From JAFAXD01 sp035472475 (GTDB lineage Bacteria; Pseudomonadota; Alphaproteobacteria; Rhizobiales; Xanthobacteraceae): DNA of 25,623 nt. Every line of letters starts with the position of its first letter. Position 1 is the first letter of the stretch. The position numbers and the translations under genes were made by a program. Location: positions 1 to 25,623 of the forward strand of contig DATIPA010000117.1 in NCBI GenBank assembly GCA_035472475.1, given 5' to 3'. Of this stretch, positions 16,146 to 22,164 are shown one piece after another. The notes beneath the pieces are model-generated. The model did not search any database. It saw only the letters and a list, made by a program, of their open reading frames with translations, and was not told the origin of the DNA.

Positions 16146-16419
16146 GGCTTGCAGTCATGGGAAATTGGGAGCGCGCGGTCAACACGTTGCTATCACCGCA
16201 TCCGAGTGCCTCGTATCGCGGACGAGCACCGGCGAGCGAAGCGAGACGGCGCGCAGATCCCCCTCACCCGACGCCTTCGGCGTCGACCTCTCCCCGCCGG
16301 GAAGAGGTGGAGACTGCGGCACCGCTGTGCCACAACGTCACCTCTCCCCAGCGGGGAGAGGTCGATTTCGAGTGCAGCGAGAAATCGGGTGAGGGGGAGC
16401 CGACGTCGAGGCCGAACCG
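16146..16419. other. 274-base intergenic region before the amidohydrolase operon
   Basis: This stretch lies between the amidohydrolase copy B start and the murA stop, both on the minus strand. About half of it is the multi-hairpin repeat at 16259-16397. The part next to the amidohydrolase start (16146-16258) should contain that operon's promoter, but no convincing -35/-10 pair was found by eye. Confidence 0.4.
16259..16397. repeat. Palindromic multi-hairpin intergenic repeat
   Basis: The element is bounded by perfect 13-base inverted ends, CCCCCTCACCCGA (16259-16271) and TCGGGTGAGGGGG (16385-16397). Inside are four further stem-loops. They are GACGCC-TTC-GGCGTC (16270-16284), an imperfect ACCTCT/AGAGGT arm pair beginning near 16285, a perfect ACCTCTCCCC-AGC-GGGGAGAGGT stem (16340-16362), and GATTTC/GAAATC arms (16364-16386). 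The form matches the dispersed non-coding palindromic repeats found between genes in Bradyrhizobium and relatives. It probably folds as a branched RNA if transcribed and may shield or terminate the murA message from the left. It encodes no protein. Confidence 0.75.
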
Positions 16420-17709
16420 CTACCCCACGATGCGGCTGATGTCGGCCCCGCAGGCGGAGAGCTTGTCCTCGAGCCGCTCAAAGCCGCGATCGAGGTGATA
16501 GACGCGGTTGACCATGGTCTCGCCCTCGGCCGCGAGCGCGGCGATCACGAGCGACACCGACGCGCGCAGGTCAGTCGCCATCACCGGCGCGCCCTTGAGC
16601 ATGTCGACGCCTTCGATGGTCGCGGTCTGACCGTCGAGCGTGATACGCGCGCCCAGACGCGCCAGCTCCTGCACGTGCATGAACCGGTTCTCGAAGATGG
16701 TCTCGGTGATGCGCGAGACGCCACGTGCGCGCGTGCTGAGCGCCATCACCTGCGCCTGCAGGTCGGTCGGGAAGCCCGGGAACGGCTCGGTCGTGACCTC
16801 GACCGGGAACAGGCCGTCGCCATTGCGCGACACCCGCACGCCGGTGTTGGTCACCGCGACTTTGGCGCCGGCGTTGGTGAGCAGGTCGAACGCCGCCTGC
16901 AGCAGTTCCGGACGCGCCCCGTCGAGCATCACATCGCCGCCCGCCATGGCGACCGCCATCGCATAGGTGCCGGTCTCGATGCGGTCGGGCAGCACGCTGT
17001 GGCGCGCCCCCTTGAGCCTCGGCACGCCCTCGATCACGATGCGCGACGATCCGGCGCCGGAGATCCGCGCGCCCATTTTGTTGAGACAATCGGCGACGTC
17101 GCGGATTTCCGGCTCGCGCGCCGCGTTCTCGATCACGGTCGTGCCGTTGGCGAGCGATGCCGCCATCACGGCGGTGTGGGTGCCGCCGACCGTGACCTTG
17201 GGAAACACGACCTCGCCGCCGCGCAGGCCGTCCTTGGCCTTGGCGACCACATAGCCGCCGTCGATCTCGATCTTTGCGCCGAGCTGTTCGAGCGCCGTGA
17301 TCAGCAGATCGACCGGCCGCGTACCGATCGCGCAGCCGCCGGGCATCGACACGCGCGCTTCGCCCATGCGGGCGAGGAGCGGTGCGATCACCCAGAAGCT
17401 CGCCCGCATCTTGGAGACGAGCTCGTAGGGCGCGGTGGTATCGACAATATTTGCCGCCGAAATGTTCAGCGTCTGGCCCTGGTAGGCGGTGTCGCCGTTA
17501 CGCTTGCCGGACACCATGATGTCGACGCCGTGGTTACCGAGAATGCGCTGCAGGGAGGCGACGTCAGCGAGCCGCGGCACGTTGTCGAGGATCAGGATTT
17601 CCTCGGTCAGCAGGCTCGCGATCATCAACGGCAGCGCCGCGTTCTTGGCGCCCGAAATCGGAATCGTGCCGTGCAACGGCTGGCCGCCGACAATGCGGAT
17701 GCGATCCAT
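16420..17709 (-). CDS. murA: UDP-N-acetylglucosamine 1-carboxyvinyltransferase MurA
   Basis: MurA transfers enolpyruvate from PEP to UDP-GlcNAc, the first committed step of peptidoglycan synthesis in the cytoplasm. The 429-residue protein starts MDRIRIVGGQPLHGTIPISGAKNAAL with the conserved Lys22-Asn23. The catalytic, fosfomycin-reactive cysteine is C126 in MPGGCAIGTRPVD. Repeated inside-out barrel motifs and the ending DRGFERLEDKLSACGADISRI are typical. Length matches the family. The small conserved gene 64 bases upstream on the same strand is likely co-transcribed. This is core genome and anchors the window as chromosomal. Confidence 0.97.
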   Translation of the reverse strand: MDRIRIVGGQPLHGTIPISGAKNAALPLMIASLLTEEILILDNVPRLADVASLQRILGNHGVDIMVSGKRNGDTAYQGQTLNISAANIVDTTAPYELVSKMRASFWVIAPLLARMGEARVSMPGGCAIGTRPVDLLITALEQLGAKIEIDGGYVVAKAKDGLRGGEVVFPKVTVGGTHTAVMAASLANGTTVIENAAREPEIRDVADCLNKMGARISGAGSSRIVIEGVPRLKGARHSVLPDRIETGTYAMAVAMAGGDVMLDGARPELLQAAFDLLTNAGAKVAVTNTGVRVSRNGDGLFPVEVTTEPFPGFPTDLQAQVMALSTRARGVSRITETIFENRFMHVQELARLGARITLDGQTATIEGVDMLKGAPVMATDLRASVSLVIAALAAEGETMVNRVYHLDRGFERLEDKLSACGADISRIVG

Positions 17710-17773
17710 GTTACCCCCACCCTATTGAAGGTCGCCCCTCCGGCCAATGACCGGGAGCCCTTAGCCTAACCCC

Positions 17774-17977
17774 TTAGGCGTTACCCGTCCGTTTGTGGTT
17801 GGGGAATCCGGCGGAATTGGGAGCTTGCGGGGGCTCCGGTTCGGTTCCCTCCCCGGCGTCCCTCGCCCGACCCTTGGCTTGTGCCTTGCGTCGCTTGAGG
17901 TTTTCCCGCAGCGCCGTCCCCAGCCGGTCATTGCGGGGCGCGTTCCGGGGCGATTTTGGGGGTGCGTGGTCGCTCAT
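17774..17977 (-). CDS. Small conserved basic protein upstream of murA
   Basis: This 67-residue, strongly basic protein contains RNDRLGTALRENLKRRKAQAKGR at its centre. I recognise that pattern from small proteins encoded beside murA in alphaproteobacteria, without a known function. The rest is Pro/Gly-rich and probably disordered. The start at 17977 overlaps no other gene, and the stop lies in a GCCTAA/TTAGGC hairpin (17764-17779). Gene order with murA, 64 bases away, supports it as real. Confidence 0.65.
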   Translation of the reverse strand: MSDHAPPKSPRNAPRNDRLGTALRENLKRRKAQAKGRARDAGEGTEPEPPQAPNSAGFPNHKRTGNA

Positions 17978-18093
17978 TTAGGGGGCTGTTTAGGCCCGCG
18001 AAGCGCCCTGACACAAGCCGTTCGGGGTCGTTTGGGCATACTTGCGGCGCGCTGGGCCCCATGGCAAGGCACCCGGCGCTTGCGGGGAGTGAC

Positions 18094-19368
18094 ATGAATC
18101 TCGGACAAAAACGCGCTGTGATTGCAGCGGGCATGATCGGCAACGTGCTCGAATGGTACGATTTCGCGATTTACGGCTACTTTGCCCCCCAAATCGGAAG
18201 GCAGTTCTTCCGGCAGGAGGATCCGGTCGCGCAGCTCCTGTCGGCCTTTGGAGTGTTCGCGGTCGGATACCTGATACGGCCAATCGGCGGCGCACTCGTC
18301 GGCCACATTGGCGACCGCTACGGCCGTCGCACCGCGCTCACCTTCTCGGTCACCGCGATGGCGATCCCGACCTTCCTGATCGGGCTGCTGCCGGGATATG
18401 CGACGCTCGGGCTCTTGGCACCGATCGCGCTCACGCTCCTTCGCCTGGTGCAGGGGCTTTCGGTCGGCGGCGAATATATGGTGTTCTTGGTCGAAACGGC
18501 GCCTGAGGGCCGCCGTGGCTTGCTGGGTGCACTGACGGCGTGCGCATCCGCAGCCGGCATTCTGCTCGGTTCGGCCGTCGGTGCGGGCTTCGCGGCGAGC
18601 ATGTCCGAGGCCGCGTTGGCATCCTGGGGGTGGCGCCTTCCCTTCCTGCTTGGTCTCGCCGTCGGCATCGCCGGCTACGTTCTGCGCCGGCGCATGCTCG
18701 AGACGGCGCCGGCGGCGCGGCGCAAGCGCGCTCCGATCGTCGAGACGCTGCGCGATCATTGGCGCACCGTTCTTGGGTTCGCCGGCTTATCGGCGTTCAA
18801 CGCGGCCGGCTTCTACGTCGCCTTCGTTTATCTGGTGAGCTGGCTGCAAAACGCCGACGGCATTCCGCCGTCGCGTGCGCTCGAGATCAACACATTCAGC
18901 ATGGCGGTTCTGTTGCCGATGGTGATCGCTGCCGGCGCATTGAGCGACCGGTTTGGGCGAAAGCCCCTGCTCATGCTCGCATGCGTGCTCGGCTTTGTCG
19001 GGGCCGTTCCGTTGTTCTTGCTCCTGAACCACCCATCGGCGCTGCTGGCGCAACTGGGTCAACTCGGCTTTGTGCTGATTGTCGGTCTCTATGGCGGCAT
19101 CCTGCCCGTCGTCTTGGTGGAAGCGGCGCCGGCGTCCGTGCGCTGCACCGCCGTCTCGCTGGGCTACAATATTTGCGTGGGGGTAGTTGGCGGGTTGAGC
19201 CCGCTGATGGCGGCCTGGCTGGTCCATCGCACCGGCGACGAGATCGCGCCGGCATTCCTGATCATGGCCGCGGCCGCTGTCACGTTTGCGGCCATCATGC
19301 GCTTTCGCGAAACCTATCGGGCACCGTTCCCGCTCGGCGCGCCGAAGCCGGCGGCAGCCTACGCATGA
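18094..19368 (+). CDS. MFS transporter, metabolite:H+ symporter (MHS/ProP-like) family
   Basis: From the ATG at 18094, preceded by GGGGAGTGAC, this is a 424-residue 12-helix permease. It opens with the MHS hallmark GNVLEWYDFAIYGYFAP. The loop 2-3 motif reads GHIGDRYGRRTAL, and LVQGLSVGGEY lies in helix 4. The second half has a matching SDRFGRKPLL loop. MHS members import proline/betaine, alpha-ketoglutarate, citrate, shikimate or aromatic acids with protons. An open frame continues upstream but has no membrane-protein character. It stands alone, divergent from the murA operon and upstream of tRNA-Thr. Confidence 0.9.
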   Translation: MNLGQKRAVIAAGMIGNVLEWYDFAIYGYFAPQIGRQFFRQEDPVAQLLSAFGVFAVGYLIRPIGGALVGHIGDRYGRRTALTFSVTAMAIPTFLIGLLPGYATLGLLAPIALTLLRLVQGLSVGGEYMVFLVETAPEGRRGLLGALTACASAAGILLGSAVGAGFAASMSEAALASWGWRLPFLLGLAVGIAGYVLRRRMLETAPAARRKRAPIVETLRDHWRTVLGFAGLSAFNAAGFYVAFVYLVSWLQNADGIPPSRALEINTFSMAVLLPMVIAAGALSDRFGRKPLLMLACVLGFVGAVPLFLLLNHPSALLAQLGQLGFVLIVGLYGGILPVVLVEAAPASVRCTAVSLGYNICVGVVGGLSPLMAAWLVHRTGDEIAPAFLIMAAAAVTFAAIMRFRETYRAPFPLGAPKPAAAYA

Positions 19369-19396
19369 GACGGCGCCTGATCAGGGATCCGTGTCG

Positions 19397-19422
19397 CGCA
19401 AGCGGCCGGGCCGGCGCTTGCG
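19397..19422 (+). terminator. Stem-loop after the MHS transporter
   Basis: CGCAAGCG (19397-19404) and CGCTTGCG (19415-19422) form a perfect 8-bp stem around a 10-base GC-rich loop, 28 bases after the transporter stop. No T-run follows, so it could stabilise the 3' end or act with Rho rather than as a classic intrinsic terminator. Confidence 0.35.
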
Positions 19423-19502
19423 GTGCCCCGTTGCATATGGCAAGGAACCCGTCGCCTGCGCGAAATGATCGTCTTTCCGTGCCCGTTCCGGCCGGCCGGC
19501 TT

Positions 19503-19577
<75 letters not shown>

Positions 19578-19595
19578 GTAATCTTCAACTAACAC

Positions 19596-19697
19596 TCAGC
19601 GAATGACCGCATGTCCGGCCTTGGGCTCGGGCTCTGGAATGTCCTTGTAGACCAGGCTGTCGAGCCCGCCGAATTTCTCCAAGACGATGGCACGCAT
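19596..19697 (-). pseudogene. N-terminal stump of a zinc/quinone-type alcohol dehydrogenase (MDR family)
   Basis: On the minus strand, an ATG at 19697 with GGAGAA upstream opens 33 codons: MRAIVLEKFGGLDSLVYKDI, then PEPEPKAGHAVIR, then TGA. This is the exact opening of medium-chain NADPH:quinone reductase/zinc alcohol dehydrogenase-like proteins, which normally continue for about 300 more residues. The reading breaks precisely where the first catalytic-domain strand should follow, and the tRNA-Thr begins to the left soon after. It is therefore a truncated remnant. Its start and ribosome site are intact, so a short peptide could still be made from the hydrolase transcript 33 bases upstream. 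Confidence 0.75.
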
Positions 19698-19730
19698 CAC
19701 GGTTCTCCATTCGATCGGCGCGTTGCGACA

Positions 19731-20585
19731 TCAGCGGGCGAGGAAGTCGCGGATTGCCGCCCCGATCTCGACGGCATGCGTCTCCAGCGCGAAGTGGCCC
19801 GTGTCGAAAAAGCGGACGACCGCGCCGGGGATGTCGCGCTTGAACGCTTCGGCGCCCGCCGGCAGGAAGAATGGATCGTTCTTGCCCCACGCCGCCAGGA
19901 ACGGCGGCTTATGGGTCCGGAAATATTTCTGGAATGTTGGATAGAGTGCAACGTTGCTCTTGTAGTCGCCGAATAGGTCAAGCTGCAGCTCGCCCGCGCC
20001 GGGTCGGGCCAAATAGTAGTTGTCGAGCGAATAGCCGTCAGGAGACACCACAGCCGCATCGGGCACGCCGTGTGTGTATTGCCAGATCGTCGTTTCGGGT
20101 GTGAGGAAGGCGCGCAGCGCTTTTCGGTTCGCCTGCGACGGGTCTTGCCAGTAAGCCCGGATGGGACCCCAGCCCTCGCTCAGCCCCTCCTCGTAGGCAT
20201 TGCCGTTTTGCGAGATGATGGCGGTGATCCGCTCAGGATCGCTCACGGCAAGTCGGAAGCCCGTCGGCGCGCCGTAGTCAAAGACGTACACGGCAAACCG
20301 GCTGAGGCCGATGACGTTTGTGAAGCGCTCGATCACGCGGGCGATGTTGTCGAACGTGTAGCTGAATTTTTCCCGCGGCGGCATGTCGGACTGGCCGAAC
20401 CCGGGAAGGTCCGGAGCGACGATATGAAATCGGTCGGCGAGGAGCGGGATCAGGTCACGGAACATGTGGCCCGCAGTCGGGAACCCGTGCAGCAGCAACA
20501 GCGTCGGCGCATCGGCTGATCCCGCCTCGCGATAGAAAACCTTGAAACCGTCGACGTCGGCTGTGCGGTATCTGATAGGTGCCAT
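19731..20585 (-). CDS. Alpha/beta hydrolase with Asp nucleophile (haloalkane dehalogenase / epoxide hydrolase-like)
   Basis: This is a 284-residue protein. The ATG at 20585 is chosen because GGGAGG lies five bases upstream; a TTG precedes it directly. HGFPTAGHMF (from residue 33) supplies the oxyanion hole. The nucleophile position is an aspartate, D103 in VFDYGAPTGF, followed by the acid D237 in WGKNDPFF and H264 in TGHFALE. Asp nucleophiles are used by haloalkane dehalogenases, fluoroacetate dehalogenases and epoxide hydrolases, which go through an alkyl-ester intermediate. A serine hydrolase role is excluded by this residue. It is divergent from the CGNR regulator and shares its control region; a HAD dehalogenase-like gene lies beyond. 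The precise reaction cannot be decided. Confidence 0.88.
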   Translation of the reverse strand: MAPIRYRTADVDGFKVFYREAGSADAPTLLLLHGFPTAGHMFRDLIPLLADRFHIVAPDLPGFGQSDMPPREKFSYTFDNIARVIERFTNVIGLSRFAVYVFDYGAPTGFRLAVSDPERITAIISQNGNAYEEGLSEGWGPIRAYWQDPSQANRKALRAFLTPETTIWQYTHGVPDAAVVSPDGYSLDNYYLARPGAGELQLDLFGDYKSNVALYPTFQKYFRTHKPPFLAAWGKNDPFFLPAGAEAFKRDIPGAVVRFFDTGHFALETHAVEIGAAIRDFLAR

Positions 20586-20688
20586 CAAACCTCCCTCTGC
20601 CTTGTAACCTATTACCTAGGGTCAAAACAGTTAGCGTTTGGAGGGCGATAGCCGGCCGCTTGGATCCGCGTGCCGGCTCATGCCCAGT

Positions 20689-20711
20689 TCAATAGCGCTT
20701 GACGGGCTATG
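20689..20711. repeat. Operator-like direct repeat, copy 1
   Basis: TCAATAGC, three bases, then TGACGGGCTATG. It is nearly the same as copy 2 at 20731-20754 (TCAATAGC, four bases, TGACAGGTTATG), matching at 18 of 20 positions outside the linker. The two start 42 bases apart, four helical turns, on the same face of the DNA. This suggests cooperative binding sites for a regulator of the divergent hydrolase/CGNR genes. Confidence 0.45.
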
Positions 20712-20727
20712 CCAAGCGTTGCATAAC
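20699..20727 (+). promoter_or_regulatory. Upstream candidate promoter for the CGNR gene
   Basis: TTGACG (20699-20704) and CATAAC (20722-20727) are 17 bases apart. The -35 is good (5/6) and the -10 is weaker (4/6). It lies one step upstream of the stronger candidate at 20728-20756; the two may be tandem promoters or only one may be used. Confidence 0.3.
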
Positions 20728-20754
20728 TTGTCAATAGCCGTCTGACAGGTTATG
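20722..20754. promoter_or_regulatory. Long dyad operator overlapping the CGNR promoter
   Basis: CATAACTTGTCA (20722-20733) and TGACAGGTTATG (20743-20754) are 12-base inverted arms with one mismatch and a 9-base centre. The half-sites are 21 bases apart centre to centre, two helical turns, which suits a dimeric DNA-binding protein. The dyad covers the whole -35 hexamer and most of the -10 of the promoter at 20728-20756, so binding would block transcription. The regulator is unknown; the adjacent CGNR protein is one candidate. Confidence 0.5.
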
Positions 20755-20756
20755 AA
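20728..20756 (+). promoter_or_regulatory. Candidate sigma-70 promoter for the CGNR-HAD-flavoprotein genes
   Basis: TTGTCA (20728-20733) and TATGAA (20751-20756) are separated by the ideal 17 bases and match the consensus at 5/6 and 4/6. Transcription would start near 20763, 30 bases before the GTG at 20793. The overlap with the dyad suggests repression. Confidence 0.5.
20731..20754. repeat. Operator-like direct repeat, copy 2
   Basis: TCAATAGC, four bases, then TGACAGGTTATG. It pairs with copy 1 at 20689-20711 and coincides with the right-hand part of the dyad at 20722-20754. The duplication of the element, with one linker base gained or lost, argues that the sequence is selected rather than accidental. 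Confidence 0.45.
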
Positions 20757-20792
20757 ATACCTCTTTTGCCTGGTTCGCGAAGGGGGCCAATC

Positions 20793-21416
20793 GTGCACCA
20801 CAGATCGCCTGCAATCTTCATTGCCGGGTCACTCGGCCTCGATTTCCTGAACTCCGTCGCGACACCGGTCGACACGCCGACCGACTGGCTCGACAACGGC
20901 GATGGCCTCTTAGGCTGGCTAACTCAAGCCAAGCTTGTTCCAGCAGACGCGCTGGATGAGTTGAGGGCGCGAGCGATGCCAGGTGAGCTGGACAAGATTG
21001 CGGACCAGGCCCGTGTTCTGCGCGAGTGGTTCAGAGGTTTCGTTCGCAAGCATATGGGCCGTTCACTTACGCCCAAAGCGCTGCATGAACTGGGCCCTCT
21101 GAATAGGCTCTTGGAGCGCGATGAAGCGTTCGGCCAAATATCACGGCATTCCGATAGCGATGGCGATCGCTTGGAGCTTCAAATGATGCGGCGCTGGCGA
21201 TCTCCCGAGGCTCTATTGCTGCCGATCGGTGAAGCGATGGCGAGGTTCGTATGTGAAGACGATTTCGCCGACGTGAAGGCGTGTGAGGGACAGAGCTGCA
21301 CGCTGGTGTTTGCCGACCGAACGCGGAGACGGGCGCGAAGATGGTGCAGCATGGCGATCTGCGGCAACCGCGCCAAACAAGCCGCACACCGCAAACGACT
21401 CAAGAAGAAGCGATGA
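20793..21416 (+). CDS. CGNR zinc-finger domain protein (ABATE domain), putative transcription regulator
   Basis: Translation from the GTG at 20793, preceded by AAGGGGG, gives 207 residues; a TTG at 20766 is less likely. The N-terminal half shows the ABATE-type opening (SLGLDFLNSVATP). The C-terminus is a zinc-finger with C164, C169, C185 and C190. The last cysteine lies in ICGNRAKQAAHRKR, the CGNR signature, and a strongly basic tail follows. Proteins of this family are regarded as stress- or ligand-linked transcription regulators on the basis of the finger; few have been studied. It is divergent from an alpha/beta hydrolase, and a HAD hydrolase and a flavoprotein follow it on the same strand. 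Its codon use looks less GC3-rich than the transporter genes to the left. Confidence 0.85.
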   Translation: MHHRSPAIFIAGSLGLDFLNSVATPVDTPTDWLDNGDGLLGWLTQAKLVPADALDELRARAMPGELDKIADQARVLREWFRGFVRKHMGRSLTPKALHELGPLNRLLERDEAFGQISRHSDSDGDRLELQMMRRWRSPEALLLPIGEAMARFVCEDDFADVKACEGQSCTLVFADRTRRRARRWCSMAICGNRAKQAAHRKRLKKKR

Positions 21417-21463
21417 CAAGCTGAGGAACTACAGGCGGGCGACAGCAACAGGAGTCCTATAAT

Positions 21464-22147
21464 ATGGCCGCTCTCCCCCTGATCGTCTTCGATGTCAACG
21501 AGACGCTTCTCGATCTTGAAACAATGGAGCCGACTTTCCAGCGCATATTCGGTGACAAGAACGCAATGCGCCTGTGGTTCGCTAACCTCATCATGTATTC
21601 CGCTGCCCTGACCGTGACCGGCTGCTATGTCCCATTCACGGAAATCGGCGCGGCAGTGATGAAAATGCTGGCGGATACGCGTGGCATCAAAGTTGATGAC
21701 AAGGACAAGAAAGAGCTTACGGAAAAGTTTTCCACGATGCCGCCCCACCCCGAAGTTCCGGCGGCTCGCAAGCTGCGCAATGCAGGTTTTCGGCTCTTCG
21801 TCCTCACGGACAATCTGCTTGAAGTGCAAACGCGCCAGCTTGAGCATGGCGGCATCGTCGATCTGTTTGAACGACGATTCAGCGCGGATGGCGTGAAGCA
21901 CCATAAGCCGTCGCGCGAGGCTTATGCTTACGTCGAGAAAGAGCTTGGAGTTGAACCCTCCCAGCTCTGTCTTATCGCCTGTCACACATGGGACACGCTC
22001 GGCGCCGTTGCGGCGGGCTGGGGGGCTGCGCTGATCAGGCGTGTCGGCAACGATGTCCTGGGCGTCGGCCCTCAGCCTCAGATTGTAGGCGACGACCTGA
22101 ACGACGTTGCCAATCAACTCATCGCTCGACACGCGGGGCGGACCTAA
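21464..22147 (+). CDS. HAD superfamily 'haloacid dehalogenase type II'-like hydrolase
   Basis: This 227-residue HAD protein has nucleophile D10 in FDVNETLLD (with T14), motif II in VLTDN, the lysine and tyrosine in HKPSREAY, and motif IV in ACHTWDTLGA. This layout is that of L-2-haloacid dehalogenases. However, positions equivalent to the Ser and Asn ahead of the WD in characterised enzymes (SSNAWD) read A and H, and the Ser-Asn of motif II is Thr-Asp. Haloacid activity is therefore uncertain. AGGAG lies about nine bases before the ATG. The gene follows the CGNR regulator by 47 bases and precedes the flavoprotein by 17, so the three probably form one operon. Confidence 0.87.
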   Translation: MAALPLIVFDVNETLLDLETMEPTFQRIFGDKNAMRLWFANLIMYSAALTVTGCYVPFTEIGAAVMKMLADTRGIKVDDKDKKELTEKFSTMPPHPEVPAARKLRNAGFRLFVLTDNLLEVQTRQLEHGGIVDLFERRFSADGVKHHKPSREAYAYVEKELGVEPSQLCLIACHTWDTLGAVAAGWGAALIRRVGNDVLGVGPQPQIVGDDLNDVANQLIARHAGRT

Positions 22148-22164
22148 TCTCACGGAGGACGATC

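Noticed and set aside
15060..16439. Long plus-strand open frame opposite amidohydrolase copy B
   Set aside because: Shadow of the minus-strand gene; no family motif and no ribosome-binding site.
16495..17769. Open frame of over 400 codons on the plus strand opposite murA
   Set aside because: The minus strand is unambiguously MurA with its catalytic cysteine; the opposite frame is His/Arg/Asp-rich noise.
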